Shown: positions 7,021 to 15,060 of the stretch, in pieces
Position numbering within the stretch: position 1 is the stretch's first letter
How the letters are laid out: each line of letters opens with the position of its first letter
Assembly: GCA_900544095.1 (NCBI GenBank)
Contig: UQTV01000001.1
Coordinates: 62,001-126,000, forward strand
Direction: 5' to 3'
Source of the DNA: an uncultured Collinsella sp.
Lineage (GTDB): Bacteria; Actinomycetota; Coriobacteriia; Coriobacteriales; Coriobacteriaceae
Length of the DNA: 64,000 nucleotides
Made by a program: the position numbers and the translations under genes
Notes under the pieces: model-generated
Database searches by the model: none
Told to the model about the DNA's origin: nothing
What the model saw: the letters and a program-made list of their open reading frames with translations, nothing else

Positions 7021-7048
7021 GGCTCCAACGCAAGTTGGGGCCTTTTTT
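7021..7048 (+). terminator. Terminator of tRNA-Ala copy 3
   Basis: GGCTCCAAC / GTTGGGGCC stem with T-run, 31 bases before the next gene's start. Confidence 0.85.
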
Positions 7049-7079
7049 CATATAGGCACACAAGGTCAAAGGCGGCACC

Positions 7080-9113
7080 ATGATCCTCCTGGTCGACAAG
7101 ATCGAAAAAAGCTTCGGCGCACGCGTCCTCTTTAGCGGCGCGTCCTTCCAGATCAACCCCGGCGAGCGCTTCGCGCTCGTGGGCCCCAACGGCGCCGGCA
7201 AAACCACCATGCTCAAAATCATCATGGGCATCGACAGTCCCGACTCCGGCCAGGTCCAGTACGCAAAGGACTGCCAGGTGGGCTACCTAGAGCAGGAAAC
7301 TAATCTGGAGCACAAGGACACCACCATCCTTGCCGAGGTCATGGCCGCCGCCAAGGAAATCCGCCGCATGGGCGAGCGCGCTAACGAGCTGCAGGCCCAG
7401 ATCACCGAGCTCTCCGAGCAGGGCAAGGACGTCGACGCACTCCTTAACGAGTACGGCCAGGTCCAGGACCGCTTTGAGCACCTGGGCGGCTACGAGCTCG
7501 AGAGCAACGCCCGCAAAATCCTGTCCGGCCTAGGCTTTAAGGTCACCGACTTTGAGCGCCCGTGCTCCGAGTTCTCGGGCGGCTGGCAGATGCGCATCGC
7601 GCTCGCCAAGCTCTTCCTGCGCCATCCCGACCTGCTGCTTCTGGACGAGCCCACCAACCACCTGGACCTCGAAAGCGTCCAGTGGCTGCGTGGCTTTATC
7701 GCCAACTACGACGGCGCCGTCCTCATCGTCAGCCACGACCGCGCCTTTATGGACGCCTGCGTCGACCACGTCGCCGCGCTCGAAAACCGTCGCGTGACCA
7801 CTTACACCGGCAACTACAGCAGCTACCTCAAGCAGCGCGAGGACAACCTTGAGCAGATGCGCGCCAAGCGCGCCGCCCAGGAGCGCGACATCGCCCACAT
7901 GCAGGTCTTCGTCGACAAGTTCCGCTACAAGCCCACCAAGGCCGCCCAGGCCCAGGAGCGCATCCGCAAGATCGAGCAGATCAAAAAGGAGCTTGTCATC
8001 CTACCCGAGGGCCACAAGCACATCGACTTTAAGTTCCCCGACCCGCCGCGCTCCGGCGACATGGTCGTGGGCCTGGAGGGCGTCTCCAAGTCCTACGGCA
8101 ACAAGCACATCTACAGCGACATCGACCTCAAGCTCTACCGCGGCGAGCACGTGGCGCTCGTCGGCCCCAACGGCGCCGGCAAGTCCACGCTCATGAAGAT
8201 CATCGCCGGACTGGAGCCGCCCACCACCGGCACCCGCGACCTGGGCACCAACGTGGGCGTGGCCTATTACGCCCAGCACGCGCTCGAGGGCATGACCGAG
8301 TCCAACACCGTCCTGCAAGAGATCGACACCGTCACGCCCAAGTGGACCGTGCCGCAGCAGCGCAGCCTACTGGGCGCCTTCCTGTTTAGCGACAACGATT
8401 CCATCGAAAAGCAGGTGCGCGTCCTTTCCGGCGGTGAAAAGGCGCGCTTGGCCCTGGCTAAGATGCTCGTGGCCCCCGAGGCACTTCTGTGCCTGGACGA
8501 GCCCACCAACCACCTAGACATCGACTCGGTGGACATGCTCGAGAACGCCCTGCAAAACTTCCCCGGCACCATCGTGCTGATCAGCCACGACGAGCACCTG
8601 GTGCGCGCCGTGGCCAACCGCGTCATCGACATCCGCGACGGACAAGTCACGGTCTACGACGGCGACTACGACTACTACCTCTACAAGCGCGAGGACCTCG
8701 CAGCCCGCGCCGCCGCCGAGGCGTCCACGGAGAGCGCGCCGGCCACGACCAAGTCCGCCAAGGCCAGCGCCGCCCAGGCCGACACCCCCGTCGCCGCCCC
8801 CAAGCCTGCCGAGGGCAAAAAGACCAAGGAGCAAAAGCGCGCCGAGGCCCAAGCCCGCGCTGCGCTCAACAAAAAGCTCAAGGGCGTGCGTAACCAGCTC
8901 AAGAAGATCGAGACGGAGCTCGACAAAAAGCGCGCCCGCTATGACGAGCTTATGGAATTGATGGCGAGCGAAGAGCTTTATGCCGATCAAGACAAGTTCA
9001 ACGCCGCGCTGGGGGAATATAACGGCCTTAAGCAAGAGCTACCCAAGCTCGAGGACGAATGGCTGGAGCTTTCCACCCAGATCGAAGAGGAGACCGCGCG
9101 TGAACTCTCGTAA
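7080..9113 (+). CDS. ABC-F family ATPase (ribosome-associated)
   Basis: A soluble 677-residue protein with two ABC domains and no membrane segments, the ABC-F layout. Domain 1 has Walker A GPNGAGKTT, signature SGGWQMR and Walker B LLLLDEPTNHLD. Domain 2 has GPNGAGKST, LSGGEKARLALAK and LCLDEPTNHLD. The linker between them is charged (PTKAAQAQERIRKIEQIKK), as in members that reach the ribosomal E site. The C-terminus is an Ala/Lys-rich stretch followed by a coiled coil, as in Uup/YdiF-type proteins. Housekeeping translation factor is likelier than antibiotic resistance because the setting is core genome. It overlaps the next gene by 14 bases. Confidence 0.88.
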   Translation: MILLVDKIEKSFGARVLFSGASFQINPGERFALVGPNGAGKTTMLKIIMGIDSPDSGQVQYAKDCQVGYLEQETNLEHKDTTILAEVMAAAKEIRRMGERANELQAQITELSEQGKDVDALLNEYGQVQDRFEHLGGYELESNARKILSGLGFKVTDFERPCSEFSGGWQMRIALAKLFLRHPDLLLLDEPTNHLDLESVQWLRGFIANYDGAVLIVSHDRAFMDACVDHVAALENRRVTTYTGNYSSYLKQREDNLEQMRAKRAAQERDIAHMQVFVDKFRYKPTKAAQAQERIRKIEQIKKELVILPEGHKHIDFKFPDPPRSGDMVVGLEGVSKSYGNKHIYSDIDLKLYRGEHVALVGPNGAGKSTLMKIIAGLEPPTTGTRDLGTNVGVAYYAQHALEGMTESNTVLQEIDTVTPKWTVPQQRSLLGAFLFSDNDSIEKQVRVLSGGEKARLALAKMLVAPEALLCLDEPTNHLDIDSVDMLENALQNFPGTIVLISHDEHLVRAVANRVIDIRDGQVTVYDGDYDYYLYKREDLAARAAAEASTESAPATTKSAKASAAQADTPVAAPKPAEGKKTKEQKRAEAQARAALNKKLKGVRNQLKKIETELDKKRARYDELMELMASEELYADQDKFNAALGEYNGLKQELPKLEDEWLELSTQIEEETARELS

Positions 9114-9396
9114 GGCCGCTGCCGTGGCGATGAGCATCATCGCCATCGCCTGTCGCATCTGCGGCATCTTTATGAGCGCGATGACCGTGCTGCTGTGCTT
9201 TAGCGGCCTCACCGCCAAGTTGCAGATTGTGGGCTTCGTCGTCGAGCTTTCGCGCGCACTGCCGAGCGCCATCGCCGGCTACGGCGTCATCACATCGCCC
9301 TTTGGCGGCGTGTTCCGCTTGGATTACGCCATCGTGGCCGTCATCCTGTTTGTGGCCGACTACCTGCTCACGCGCGCCTCGCGTCGCGTCCGCTAG
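9100..9396 (+). CDS. Small membrane protein of unknown function
   Basis: 98 residues, GTG start with GAGGAG seven bases upstream, beginning inside the end of the ABC-F gene. Two or three hydrophobic helices: roughly residues 8-33, 38-58 and 75-92 (YAIVAVILFVADYLL), with an Arg-rich tail (TRASRRVR). No family recognised. Tight coupling to the ABC-F gene upstream and the M50 protease gene 9 bases downstream suggests a shared transcript. Confidence 0.65.
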   Translation: MNSRKAAAVAMSIIAIACRICGIFMSAMTVLLCFSGLTAKLQIVGFVVELSRALPSAIAGYGVITSPFGGVFRLDYAIVAVILFVADYLLTRASRRVR

Positions 9397-9405
9397 GGGA
9401 GCGCC

Positions 9406-10089
9406 ATGTCCAGCAGCTACCTCATGAACCTGCTAGCCAGCGCCGTCGCCGTCATCGTGGGCATCGTGATCCACGAGAGCGCACACGCCGCCGCGGCCTG
9501 GGCACTCGGCGATAAGACGGCCCGTTCGCGCGGACGCGTCTCACTCAACCCGCTCAACCATATCGACCCGTTTGGCACCATCATCCTGCCGCTGCTCATG
9601 CTTGCCGCCGGCGGCCCGGTGTTCGCCTTCGCCAAACCCGTGCCCGTGTACCTCAACAACCTCAAACACCCCAAGCGTGATGAGGTCCTGGTGAGCGCAG
9701 CCGGCCCCGCATCGAATATCGCGCTCGCATGCCTGGCCGCAGCCCTCATGCACGCTGCATACGGCAACCTCTACGCCAGCATGTCCTTTGCCGTGGCGAC
9801 GCAAATCATGAACTTCGGCGCCACCTTTATCGTGGTCAACCTGTCGCTTGCGTTCTTTAACCTCATTCCGATTCCGCCGCTTGACGGCTCGTCGATTATC
9901 GTGCCGTTCCTCAAAGGCAAGGCGCTCTCCACCTACTACCAGCTGCAGCGATACGCCATGCCCATACTCATCATTGTGCTGTATCTGCTGCCCATGTGGA
10001 CTGGCATCGACGTGATCGGCCGCTATTTCGACGTTACCGTGTATCCGTTGGCCGAGTGGCTGCTCAACTTCGCAATCGCCGGCATCTAA
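9406..10089 (+). CDS. Site-2 protease family (M50) membrane metalloprotease
   Basis: A 227-residue rhomboid-sized M50 protease (FtsH-independent, YwhC/Rip-like group). The zinc motif HExxH is HESAH in VGIVIHESAHAAAAWALGD. The third ligand motif is NLIPIPPLDGS, the NPxPxLDG variant. Hydrophobic helices surround both motifs, and the loop GRVSLNPLNHIDPFGT is typical of the family. No PDZ domain. Presumably cleaves a membrane-embedded substrate, which cannot be named from context. Confidence 0.85.
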   Translation: MSSSYLMNLLASAVAVIVGIVIHESAHAAAAWALGDKTARSRGRVSLNPLNHIDPFGTIILPLLMLAAGGPVFAFAKPVPVYLNNLKHPKRDEVLVSAAGPASNIALACLAAALMHAAYGNLYASMSFAVATQIMNFGATFIVVNLSLAFFNLIPIPPLDGSSIIVPFLKGKALSTYYQLQRYAMPILIIVLYLLPMWTGIDVIGRYFDVTVYPLAEWLLNFAIAGI

Positions 10090-10173
10090 GGTAAACTTAC
10101 AGGTCGACCGTGCAAAACGGTCGCAACATGCACCCAAACCGCGCCGCGAAGGCGCCGTCAAAGGAGGTCGAAG

Positions 10174-10983
10174 ATGTCGTATCGCGTGTCGACGCAGGTC
10201 TACAGCGGACCGTTCGACCTGCTGCTGCAGCTGGTAACCCGCCAAAAAGTTGATATCGGCGCCATCTCGATCAGCGAGGTGGCCGAGCAATACCTGGCCG
10301 AGGCCGAGCGTATCGAGGCGCTGGACCTGGACGTGGCGAGCGACTTTTTGCTGGTCGCGGCAACTCTTTTGGACATTAAGGCAGCCTCGCTGGTACCCCA
10401 GGAGGCCCCGCGCAAGACAGGCGACGGTGACGAGGACGACGAAGACCTCGAGGAACTCAGTGCGCTCGACGGCGACGCCCTGCGCGAAGTCCTGATCCAG
10501 CGCCTGATTGCCTACAAGCAGTTTAAAGGCGCGGCGGCAGCCCTTGGCGCGCGGATGCAGGCCGAGAGCCGCATGCATCCGCGCGTGGCCGGCCCCGACC
10601 CCGAATTCCTTGGCCTTATGCCCGACTACCTGGCCGGCATTACCCTGCGCGGCCTCGCCGTCATCTGCGCCGACCTGGACGGCAAGCGCCAGACTTTCCT
10701 GCTGGAAGCCGAGCACGTGGCACCGCATCGCGTGCCGCTCGACCTGACGGTGGCCTCGGTCGATCGCTTTACCATGGCTCACCAAACCTGCACCTTCCGC
10801 GAGCTGTTGGACGGCGATGCCACCACCGAACAGCTTGTCGTCACCTTCCTGGCCATGCTCGAGCTCGCCAAGCGCGGCTCGCTTACCCTGAGCCAGGACG
10901 AAATCTTTGGAACCATTCAAATCAATCGCGTCGAGGGCGCCGAGGCATACGTGCCCGGCGAGGGCCCCGAGCTCACCGAATAG
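10174..10983 (+). CDS. scpA: Segregation and condensation protein A
   Basis: Kleisin subunit that bridges SMC heads in the condensin complex. The N-terminal domain is classic: STQVYSGPFDLLLQLVTRQKVDIGAISISEVAEQY, split here between the GPFDLLL and ISEVAEQYL motifs. A central acidic linker (GDEDDEDLEEL) follows, and a C-terminal winged helix (TFLAMLELAKRGSLTLSQDEIFGTI). 269 residues, normal length. AAAGGAGG lies just upstream. scpB follows after 11 bases. Confidence 0.95.
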   Translation: MSYRVSTQVYSGPFDLLLQLVTRQKVDIGAISISEVAEQYLAEAERIEALDLDVASDFLLVAATLLDIKAASLVPQEAPRKTGDGDEDDEDLEELSALDGDALREVLIQRLIAYKQFKGAAAALGARMQAESRMHPRVAGPDPEFLGLMPDYLAGITLRGLAVICADLDGKRQTFLLEAEHVAPHRVPLDLTVASVDRFTMAHQTCTFRELLDGDATTEQLVVTFLAMLELAKRGSLTLSQDEIFGTIQINRVEGAEAYVPGEGPELTE

Positions 10984-10994
10984 GAGCGGCAACC

Positions 10995-11723
10995 ATGTCA
11001 ACCCTTTCCACGCTGGAGGCAAACAGCCTCAAAGGCGCCTTGGAGGCGCTGCTGCTGGTGTCGAGCGACCCCGTGAGTGCGCCCGCGCTGGCAAGTGCAC
11101 TGGATATCGCCCCGGGCGAGTGCGCATCGCTGCTCGCCGAGCTCAAAGTTGAGTACGAGGAGGCTAACCGCGGTTTTCAGCTGCGCGAGGTCGCCGGTGG
11201 TTGGCGCTTGTTTACGCACCCCGCCTACCACGATGTGGTAGAGGCCTATGTGCTGAGCTGGGACACGCAAAAGCTGTCGCAGGCGGCGCTCGAGACCTTG
11301 GCCGTTATCGCCTACCACCAGCCAGTCACGCGCGAGGTGGTCAAGGGCATCCGCGGCGTCAACTCCGACGGCGTCATTGCGTCGCTCGTGGACAAGGGCC
11401 TGGTGCGCGAGCTCGGCCGCGACCCCGAGCGCGGTCAGGCCATCATCTACGGCACGACCAACGCCTTCTTGGAAAAGTTCGGTCTGCGCTCCACCCGCGA
11501 CCTGCCCGATCTGGAGCAGTTTGCCCCCGACGAGCAGTCGCGCCGGTTTATCCGCGAGCGCCTGAGCGGTCGTAGCATTCAGTCCACGCTCGAGGAGCAG
11601 GCCGATGACCTGGACGAAGAGCGCGAACTGCTCGATACCGATGTTGAAGATGTTGAGGCAGTCGAGGACTTGGAAACCCTGGTCGTCGACGAGACCTCGG
11701 AGGATTTACATGACGAGGACTAA
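10995..11723 (+). CDS. scpB: Segregation and condensation protein B
   Basis: Partner of ScpA in the SMC complex. Two winged-helix domains; the family motif LAVIAYHQPVTREVVKGIRGV is present near residue 100, followed by LVDKGLVRELGRDPERGQAIIYGTT. 242 residues, with an acidic C-terminal tail beyond the conserved part. Overlaps the next gene by 14 bases if that gene starts at 11710. Confidence 0.95.
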   Translation: MSTLSTLEANSLKGALEALLLVSSDPVSAPALASALDIAPGECASLLAELKVEYEEANRGFQLREVAGGWRLFTHPAYHDVVEAYVLSWDTQKLSQAALETLAVIAYHQPVTREVVKGIRGVNSDGVIASLVDKGLVRELGRDPERGQAIIYGTTNAFLEKFGLRSTRDLPDLEQFAPDEQSRRFIRERLSGRSIQSTLEEQADDLDEERELLDTDVEDVEAVEDLETLVVDETSEDLHDED

Positions 11724-12672
11724 CGAAGTAGGGGAGACGCGTGCCATGGGCAACGCAGTACCCGCAACCGACGCCCAGCCCGTCTACCCGCATACCATGC
11801 GCCTGCAGCGCTTTTTGGCGCGCGCGGGCGTGGCGAGCCGCCGCGGATCGGAGGACCTGATGACCGCCGGCCGCGTGACCGTCAACGGCCAGATCGCGAC
11901 CGAACTGGGCACCAAGGTCGACGTCGACCACGACCATATCGAGGTCGACGGCATGCCCGTCAAGCTCAACCAGGGCTCCGTGTACCTGATGCTCTACAAG
12001 CCGACCGGCTACCTCACCACCATGAGCGATCCGCAGGAGCGCCCTTGCGTGGCCGACCTGGTCCCGCGCGACCGCTTTCCGGGCCTGTTCCCTGTGGGCC
12101 GCCTGGACCGCGACACCACGGGCCTTTTGCTCTTTACCACCGACGGCGACCTGTCGCAGGATCTGCTGCACCCCAGCAAGCATGTTTACAAGACCTACCA
12201 GGCGCTCGTGGACGGCAACCTGACCGATCGCGACTTAGAACCACTCCGCCGCGGCATCGAGCTCGATGACGGCCTGTGCCAGCCGGCGATCTGCCGCGTC
12301 ATTAACGCGCGCGAGGCCGAGGCCGTAGCTCCGCAAGGCGTTAAGCCCGGCACCACCGCCGTGGAGGTCATCATCCGCGAAGGCCGCAAGAACCAGGTCA
12401 AGCGCATGCTGAGCAAGATTCACCACCCGGTGATCCGCCTGCACCGCTGCAACTTTGCCGGCCTGGAGCTCAAGGATGTGGCCAAGGGCTCGTGGCGCGA
12501 GCTCACCGACCGCGAGGTGCAGATCCTCAAAGACGGCGGTATCCCGCCCAAGCAGGCCAGCTCCAAGCGCAGCGCCGCGCCGGCGACCAACACCGCGAGT
12601 CGCACGCGTCACCACGGTAGCCACGGCTCCGCGCCCAAGCGCAACACCTACCGCGAGCGCTACACGAGCTAG
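11710..12672 (+). CDS. rluB: 23S rRNA pseudouridine synthase (RluB/RsuA family)
   Basis: Isomerises a specific uridine in rRNA. An N-terminal S4 domain (MRLQRFLARAGVASRRGSEDL) is followed by the catalytic domain with GRLDRDTTGLLLFTTDGDL, which contains the catalytic Asp, and by the RsuA-family motif EGRKNQVKRML. The C-terminus is a basic, low-complexity tail rich in Ser/Arg/His. scpA-scpB-rluB is a conserved order. Start 11710 has GGAGG six bases upstream and overlaps scpB; ATG 11746 with GGGGAG is an alternative. Confidence 0.9.
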   Translation: MTRTNEVGETRAMGNAVPATDAQPVYPHTMRLQRFLARAGVASRRGSEDLMTAGRVTVNGQIATELGTKVDVDHDHIEVDGMPVKLNQGSVYLMLYKPTGYLTTMSDPQERPCVADLVPRDRFPGLFPVGRLDRDTTGLLLFTTDGDLSQDLLHPSKHVYKTYQALVDGNLTDRDLEPLRRGIELDDGLCQPAICRVINAREAEAVAPQGVKPGTTAVEVIIREGRKNQVKRMLSKIHHPVIRLHRCNFAGLELKDVAKGSWRELTDREVQILKDGGIPPKQASSKRSAAPATNTASRTRHHGSHGSAPKRNTYRERYTS

Positions 12673-12737
12673 GCAATCGCAAAGCCCCAGCGCCCGCGTC
12701 CCATACCAGCACGTCAACCACCGAAAGGAAGCATTGC

Positions 12738-13424
12738 ATGATCGTCGCCATCGACGGCCCCGCCGGTTCCGGCAAGTCCACCATCGCCAAGGAGATTGCC
12801 CGCCAGCTGGGCTTTAACAAGCTCGACACGGGCGCCATGTATCGCGCCGTCACCTTCGCCGCGCTCGACCGCGGCATCGACCTGGACGACGAGGCGGCCA
12901 TTGACACCCTCGCCGAGCAAATCGAGATCCGCTTTACCAACGGCACCGGCGAGGACACGCGCCTGACCATCGACGGCAAGGACGCATCGGCCGCCATTCG
13001 CACCCCGCAGGTCGACGCCAACGTGTCCAAGGTCTCGGCCTACCCGGGCGTGCGCGCCGCCATGCTCATCCACCAGCGCCGCGCCGCCGAGGACCGCGAT
13101 ATCGTCGCCGAGGGTCGCGACATCGGAACCGTCGTGTTCCCCAACGCACAGGTCAAGGTCTTCCTGACCGCCGACCCGCGCGAGCGTGCCCGTCGCCGTG
13201 TGCTGCAGCGCCACCAAAACGACGCCCAGCCGCTCACCGAAGAGCAGCTTGAGGCCGAGGTCGACGAGACCCTCGACGCCCTCAAGCAGCGCGATAAGCT
13301 CGACAGCAGCCGCGAGGTCGCGCCGCTCGTTCCCGCCGAGGACGCGGTACATGTCGACTCCACCGCCCACACCATCGACGAGGTCGTCTCGATCATCGAG
13401 GACCTCATCAACCAAAGGAGGTAG
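12738..13424 (+). CDS. cmk: Cytidylate kinase
   Basis: Phosphorylates CMP and dCMP. P-loop AIDGPAGSGKSTIAKEIA at the N-terminus, CMP-binding LDTGAMYRAVTF, and the conserved GRDIGTVVFPNAQVKVFLTA followed by the LID region DPRERARRR. 228 residues. CGAAAGGAAG precedes the ATG. Sits between rluB and plsC, as in many Gram-positives. Confidence 0.95.
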   Translation: MIVAIDGPAGSGKSTIAKEIARQLGFNKLDTGAMYRAVTFAALDRGIDLDDEAAIDTLAEQIEIRFTNGTGEDTRLTIDGKDASAAIRTPQVDANVSKVSAYPGVRAAMLIHQRRAAEDRDIVAEGRDIGTVVFPNAQVKVFLTADPRERARRRVLQRHQNDAQPLTEEQLEAEVDETLDALKQRDKLDSSREVAPLVPAEDAVHVDSTAHTIDEVVSIIEDLINQRR

Positions 13425-13427
13425 CCC

Positions 13428-14156
13428 ATGCGCCTGTTTAAGCAGACGCCCGAGGATTACTACAACGCCCCCTACGCCGAGTTCCCGGCGCTCATCCGCG
13501 GCACCGTCGCCGTGGTCATGGGCATCCTGTGGGTCTTCTCCAAGCTCATGTGGCGTTGGAAGGTCGAGGACAGCAACCTGCTGTTTGAGCGCCAGGAAGG
13601 CCGCGGCAGCGTGGTCATCTGCAACCACACATCGATGGCCGAGCTCCTAGCTGTGGAGACGGCGCTGTTCTTTGGCGGCCGCCGCATTCGCCCCATTTTT
13701 AAGTCCGAGTTTGCGAAGAGCAAGATCGTGCGCTGGGCCTTTAGCCGCGTGGGCGGCATTCCCGTCGAGCGCGGCACCGCCGACATGAAGTGCCTGCGTG
13801 CCGCCCAGCATGCGCTGCAGCGCGGTGAGGACGTCCTGATCTTCCCCGAGGGTACGCGCATCCGCTCGCGCGAGATCAAGCCCGAAGTCCACGGCGGCTT
13901 TGCGCTCATCGCCCAGATGGGTAAGGCACCCGTCAACCCGCTCGCCATCTGCGGCTGGTCCGATATTACGCCTGCGGGCAAAAAGATCATGCGCCCCAAA
14001 AAGTGCTGGATCCGCGCCGGCAAGTTAATTTCGCTTTCCGACGCGCCTGTCGAGCTCAAGCGCAAGGAGCGCCTAGCCTGGTTTGAGTCCGAAGCCATGA
14101 GTCGCGTCTACGCCATGCGTGATGACCTGTGCGCCGAGCACCCGGGCAGGTTCTAG
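13428..14156 (+). CDS. plsC: 1-acylglycerol-3-phosphate O-acyltransferase, PlsC type
   Basis: Acylates lysophosphatidic acid to phosphatidic acid at the membrane. One hydrophobic segment near residues 20-40 (GTVAVVMGILWVFSKLMW). Motif III FPEGTR is intact and motif II is represented by GIPVERG. Motif I, normally NHxSxxD, reads NHTSMAE: the relay aspartate is glutamate (codon GAG). Three bases after cmk, preceded by AAAGGAGG, so translationally coupled. Works with the plsY gene further down the same strand. Confidence 0.88.
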   Translation: MRLFKQTPEDYYNAPYAEFPALIRGTVAVVMGILWVFSKLMWRWKVEDSNLLFERQEGRGSVVICNHTSMAELLAVETALFFGGRRIRPIFKSEFAKSKIVRWAFSRVGGIPVERGTADMKCLRAAQHALQRGEDVLIFPEGTRIRSREIKPEVHGGFALIAQMGKAPVNPLAICGWSDITPAGKKIMRPKKCWIRAGKLISLSDAPVELKRKERLAWFESEAMSRVYAMRDDLCAEHPGRF

Positions 14157-14158
14157 CC

Positions 14159-15058
14159 ATGGACGAGGAAGTCATGAACACCGCCGAGGCTGTGCCCGGC
14201 AAGGCAGACGCCCCCACTATCGAAATCGCTGCCCACGCCGGCACCTGCTACGGCGTACAGCGTGCGCTCGATATGGCGCTGGCCGCTGCGCCGCAGGCAG
14301 GGGAGTGCACTCAGGTCCATACCTTGGGTCCGCTCATCCATAACCCGATCGTGGTACGCGAGCTCGCCGAGGCAGGCGTCGGTCTGGCCGACACCTTGGA
14401 CGACGCCACGTCGGGCACTGTGATCATCCGCGCCCACGGCGTGGTGCCGCAGGTCATTGATGCCGCTCGCGAGCGTGGCCTTAACGTCGTCGACGCCACC
14501 TGCCCCTACGTGAAGAAGGTCCACGTGGCGGCCGAGCGCCTGGTGCGCGAGGGCTACCGCGTGATCGTCGTGGGCGAGCCGGGCCACCCCGAAGTCGAGG
14601 GCATCCTGGGCCACGCCGGCGATGACGCGCAGGTCGTGAGCTGCGCTGCCGATGCGGACGCGCTGTCGCTCAAGGGTAAAGTGGGCTTGGTTGTGCAGAC
14701 CACCCAGACTGCGCAGAACTTGGCCGAGGTCGTGGCTGCTATCACCCCGCGCGTGCAGGAGCTGCGCGTGATCAACACCATCTGCGCCGCCACGAGTGAG
14801 CGTCAACAGGCAGCAGCCACACTTGCCAACCGCTGCGACTGCATGGTCATCGTGGGCGGCAAGAACTCGGGCAACACCCGCCGCCTGGCGCAGATTTGCG
14901 CAGACGCCTGCGAGCGCACGTATCACATCGAGGAAGCTTCTGAGCTCCAAGCCGCGTGGTTTACCGACGCTCACCACATCGGCATCACCGCCGGAGCCTC
15001 CACCCCGCAAGAACACATCGAGCGCGCCGTCGAGCGCATCAAGGAGCTTTGCCGCTAA
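14159..15058 (+). CDS. ispH: 4-hydroxy-3-methylbut-2-enyl diphosphate reductase
   Basis: Last enzyme of the MEP isoprenoid pathway; a [4Fe-4S] enzyme. The three cluster cysteines are in AGTCYGVQRAL, DATCPYVKKVH and NTICAATSERQ. Other signatures are RAHGV, GEPGHPEV and VVGGKNSGNTRRL, the last with substrate-binding residues. 299 residues from the ATG at 14159; ATG 14174 is also possible. The cmk-plsC-ispH order is recurrent in Firmicutes and Actinobacteria. Confidence 0.95.
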   Translation: MDEEVMNTAEAVPGKADAPTIEIAAHAGTCYGVQRALDMALAAAPQAGECTQVHTLGPLIHNPIVVRELAEAGVGLADTLDDATSGTVIIRAHGVVPQVIDAARERGLNVVDATCPYVKKVHVAAERLVREGYRVIVVGEPGHPEVEGILGHAGDDAQVVSCAADADALSLKGKVGLVVQTTQTAQNLAEVVAAITPRVQELRVINTICAATSERQQAAATLANRCDCMVIVGGKNSGNTRRLAQICADACERTYHIEEASELQAAWFTDAHHIGITAGASTPQEHIERAVERIKELCR

Positions 15059-15060
15059 CC

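Noticed and set aside
7080..9113. ABC-F protein as an antibiotic-resistance determinant
   Set aside because: Linker and tail look like housekeeping Uup/YdiF-type, and the neighbours are core genes.
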